A DNA stretch of 5,222 nt from Methanothrix sp. GTDB lineage: Archaea; Halobacteriota; Methanosarcinia; Methanotrichales; Methanotrichaceae. Under the pieces are notes generated by a model, which was not told the origin of the DNA, did not search any database, and saw nothing but the letters and a program-made list of their open reading frames with translations. Both the position numbers and the translations under genes were made by a program. Shown piece by piece: positions 5,140-5,222 of this stretch. The stretch covers positions 1-5,222 of the forward strand of contig JAQTYS010000195.1 in the NCBI GenBank assembly GCA_028688175.1. The letters run 5' to 3'. Every line of letters begins with the position of its first letter. Position 1 is the stretch's first letter.

Positions 5140-5222
5140 TTATATTTAGCCAAAACGTTCGTATTAAAAATTAAAGTTTTTATACTAGGATTAGATTCAC
5201 TCCATAGGGAGTAGAATGATCA
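5140..5222. other. AT-rich intergenic tail, no recognisable gene
   Basis: No coding region is supported here. The stretch from 5101 to 5220 has only 30 G or C in 120 nt, far below the housekeeping genes upstream. TAAAAA (5165-5170) and TTTTTA (5177-5182) form a 6-bp AT-only inverted repeat. It may contain the end of the cassette transcript or one edge of an inserted element. Confidence 0.5.
5177..5186 (+). promoter_or_regulatory. Possible TATA element for a gene beginning at the window edge
   Basis: TTTTTATACT is followed about 30 nt later by GGGAG (5207-5211) and an ATG at 5216. The spacing between GGGAG and the ATG is only 4 nt and just two codons are visible, so a following plus-strand gene is only a possibility. 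Confidence 0.2.

Noticed and set aside
5085..5160. Frameshift as the cause of the short NLR C-terminus
   Set aside because: The other two forward frames across the end either stop at once or give low-complexity Phe/Ile/Asn-rich peptides with no TPR-like continuation.
1..5222. CRISPR array, tRNA or rRNA genes
   Set aside because: I saw no regularly spaced repeats, no cloverleaf with a T-loop consensus and no rRNA-like stretch.

Overview
The window looks like a methanogenic archaeon of the Methanosarcinales, most likely a Methanothrix (Methanosaeta)-like organism. This rests on an archaeal/eukaryotic-type single-chain glycyl-tRNA synthetase, an archaeal polyprenol/dolichol-kinase-like membrane protein, and a bacterial-type adenylate kinase with a cysteine-rich LID (seen in this order of methanogens). 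Archaeal-style TATA elements and T-tracts lie between the genes. The genus is an inference from gene content and style, not from a search.

Positions 1-3191 are housekeeping and fairly GC-rich, all on the plus strand. The glycyl-tRNA synthetase gene is cut at its 5' end by the window edge. It is followed after 15 nt by a CTP-dependent polyprenol/diacylglycerol-kinase-family membrane protein, probably in the same transcript. A 147-nt gap then holds a short octamer repeat, a TATA-like element, an imperfect palindrome and a strong Shine-Dalgarno site ahead of adenylate kinase.

Positions 3282-5139 hold a two-gene accessory cassette, also on the plus strand, which is the most interesting part. The first gene encodes a 133-residue protein with a helical N-terminal domain resembling the BELL domain, a bacterial counterpart of the fungal HeLo/HELL cell-death domains, and a short Gln/Asn/Gly-rich C-terminal tail. 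The second encodes an NB-ARC NTPase (NLR-like STAND protein) that starts with a nearly identical motif. FDQ-x2-Q-x-V-x2-Q-x-NIGN closes the first protein and opens the second. This is the layout of bacterial amyloid signalling (BASS) NLR/effector pairs: the activated NLR would form an amyloid seed through its N-terminal motif, and the seed would template the effector's matching motif and trigger a membrane-directed cell-death response. An archaeal version, possibly in a filament-forming methanogen, deserves attention.

The NLR ends about where a C-terminal sensor (typically TPR repeats) should begin. Its last dozen codons and the following DNA are very AT-rich (30 G+C in the 120 nt from 5101 to 5220), so the sensor seems to be lost or separated. 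Positions 5140-5222 contain no recognisable gene, apart from a possible start of a further gene at the window edge.
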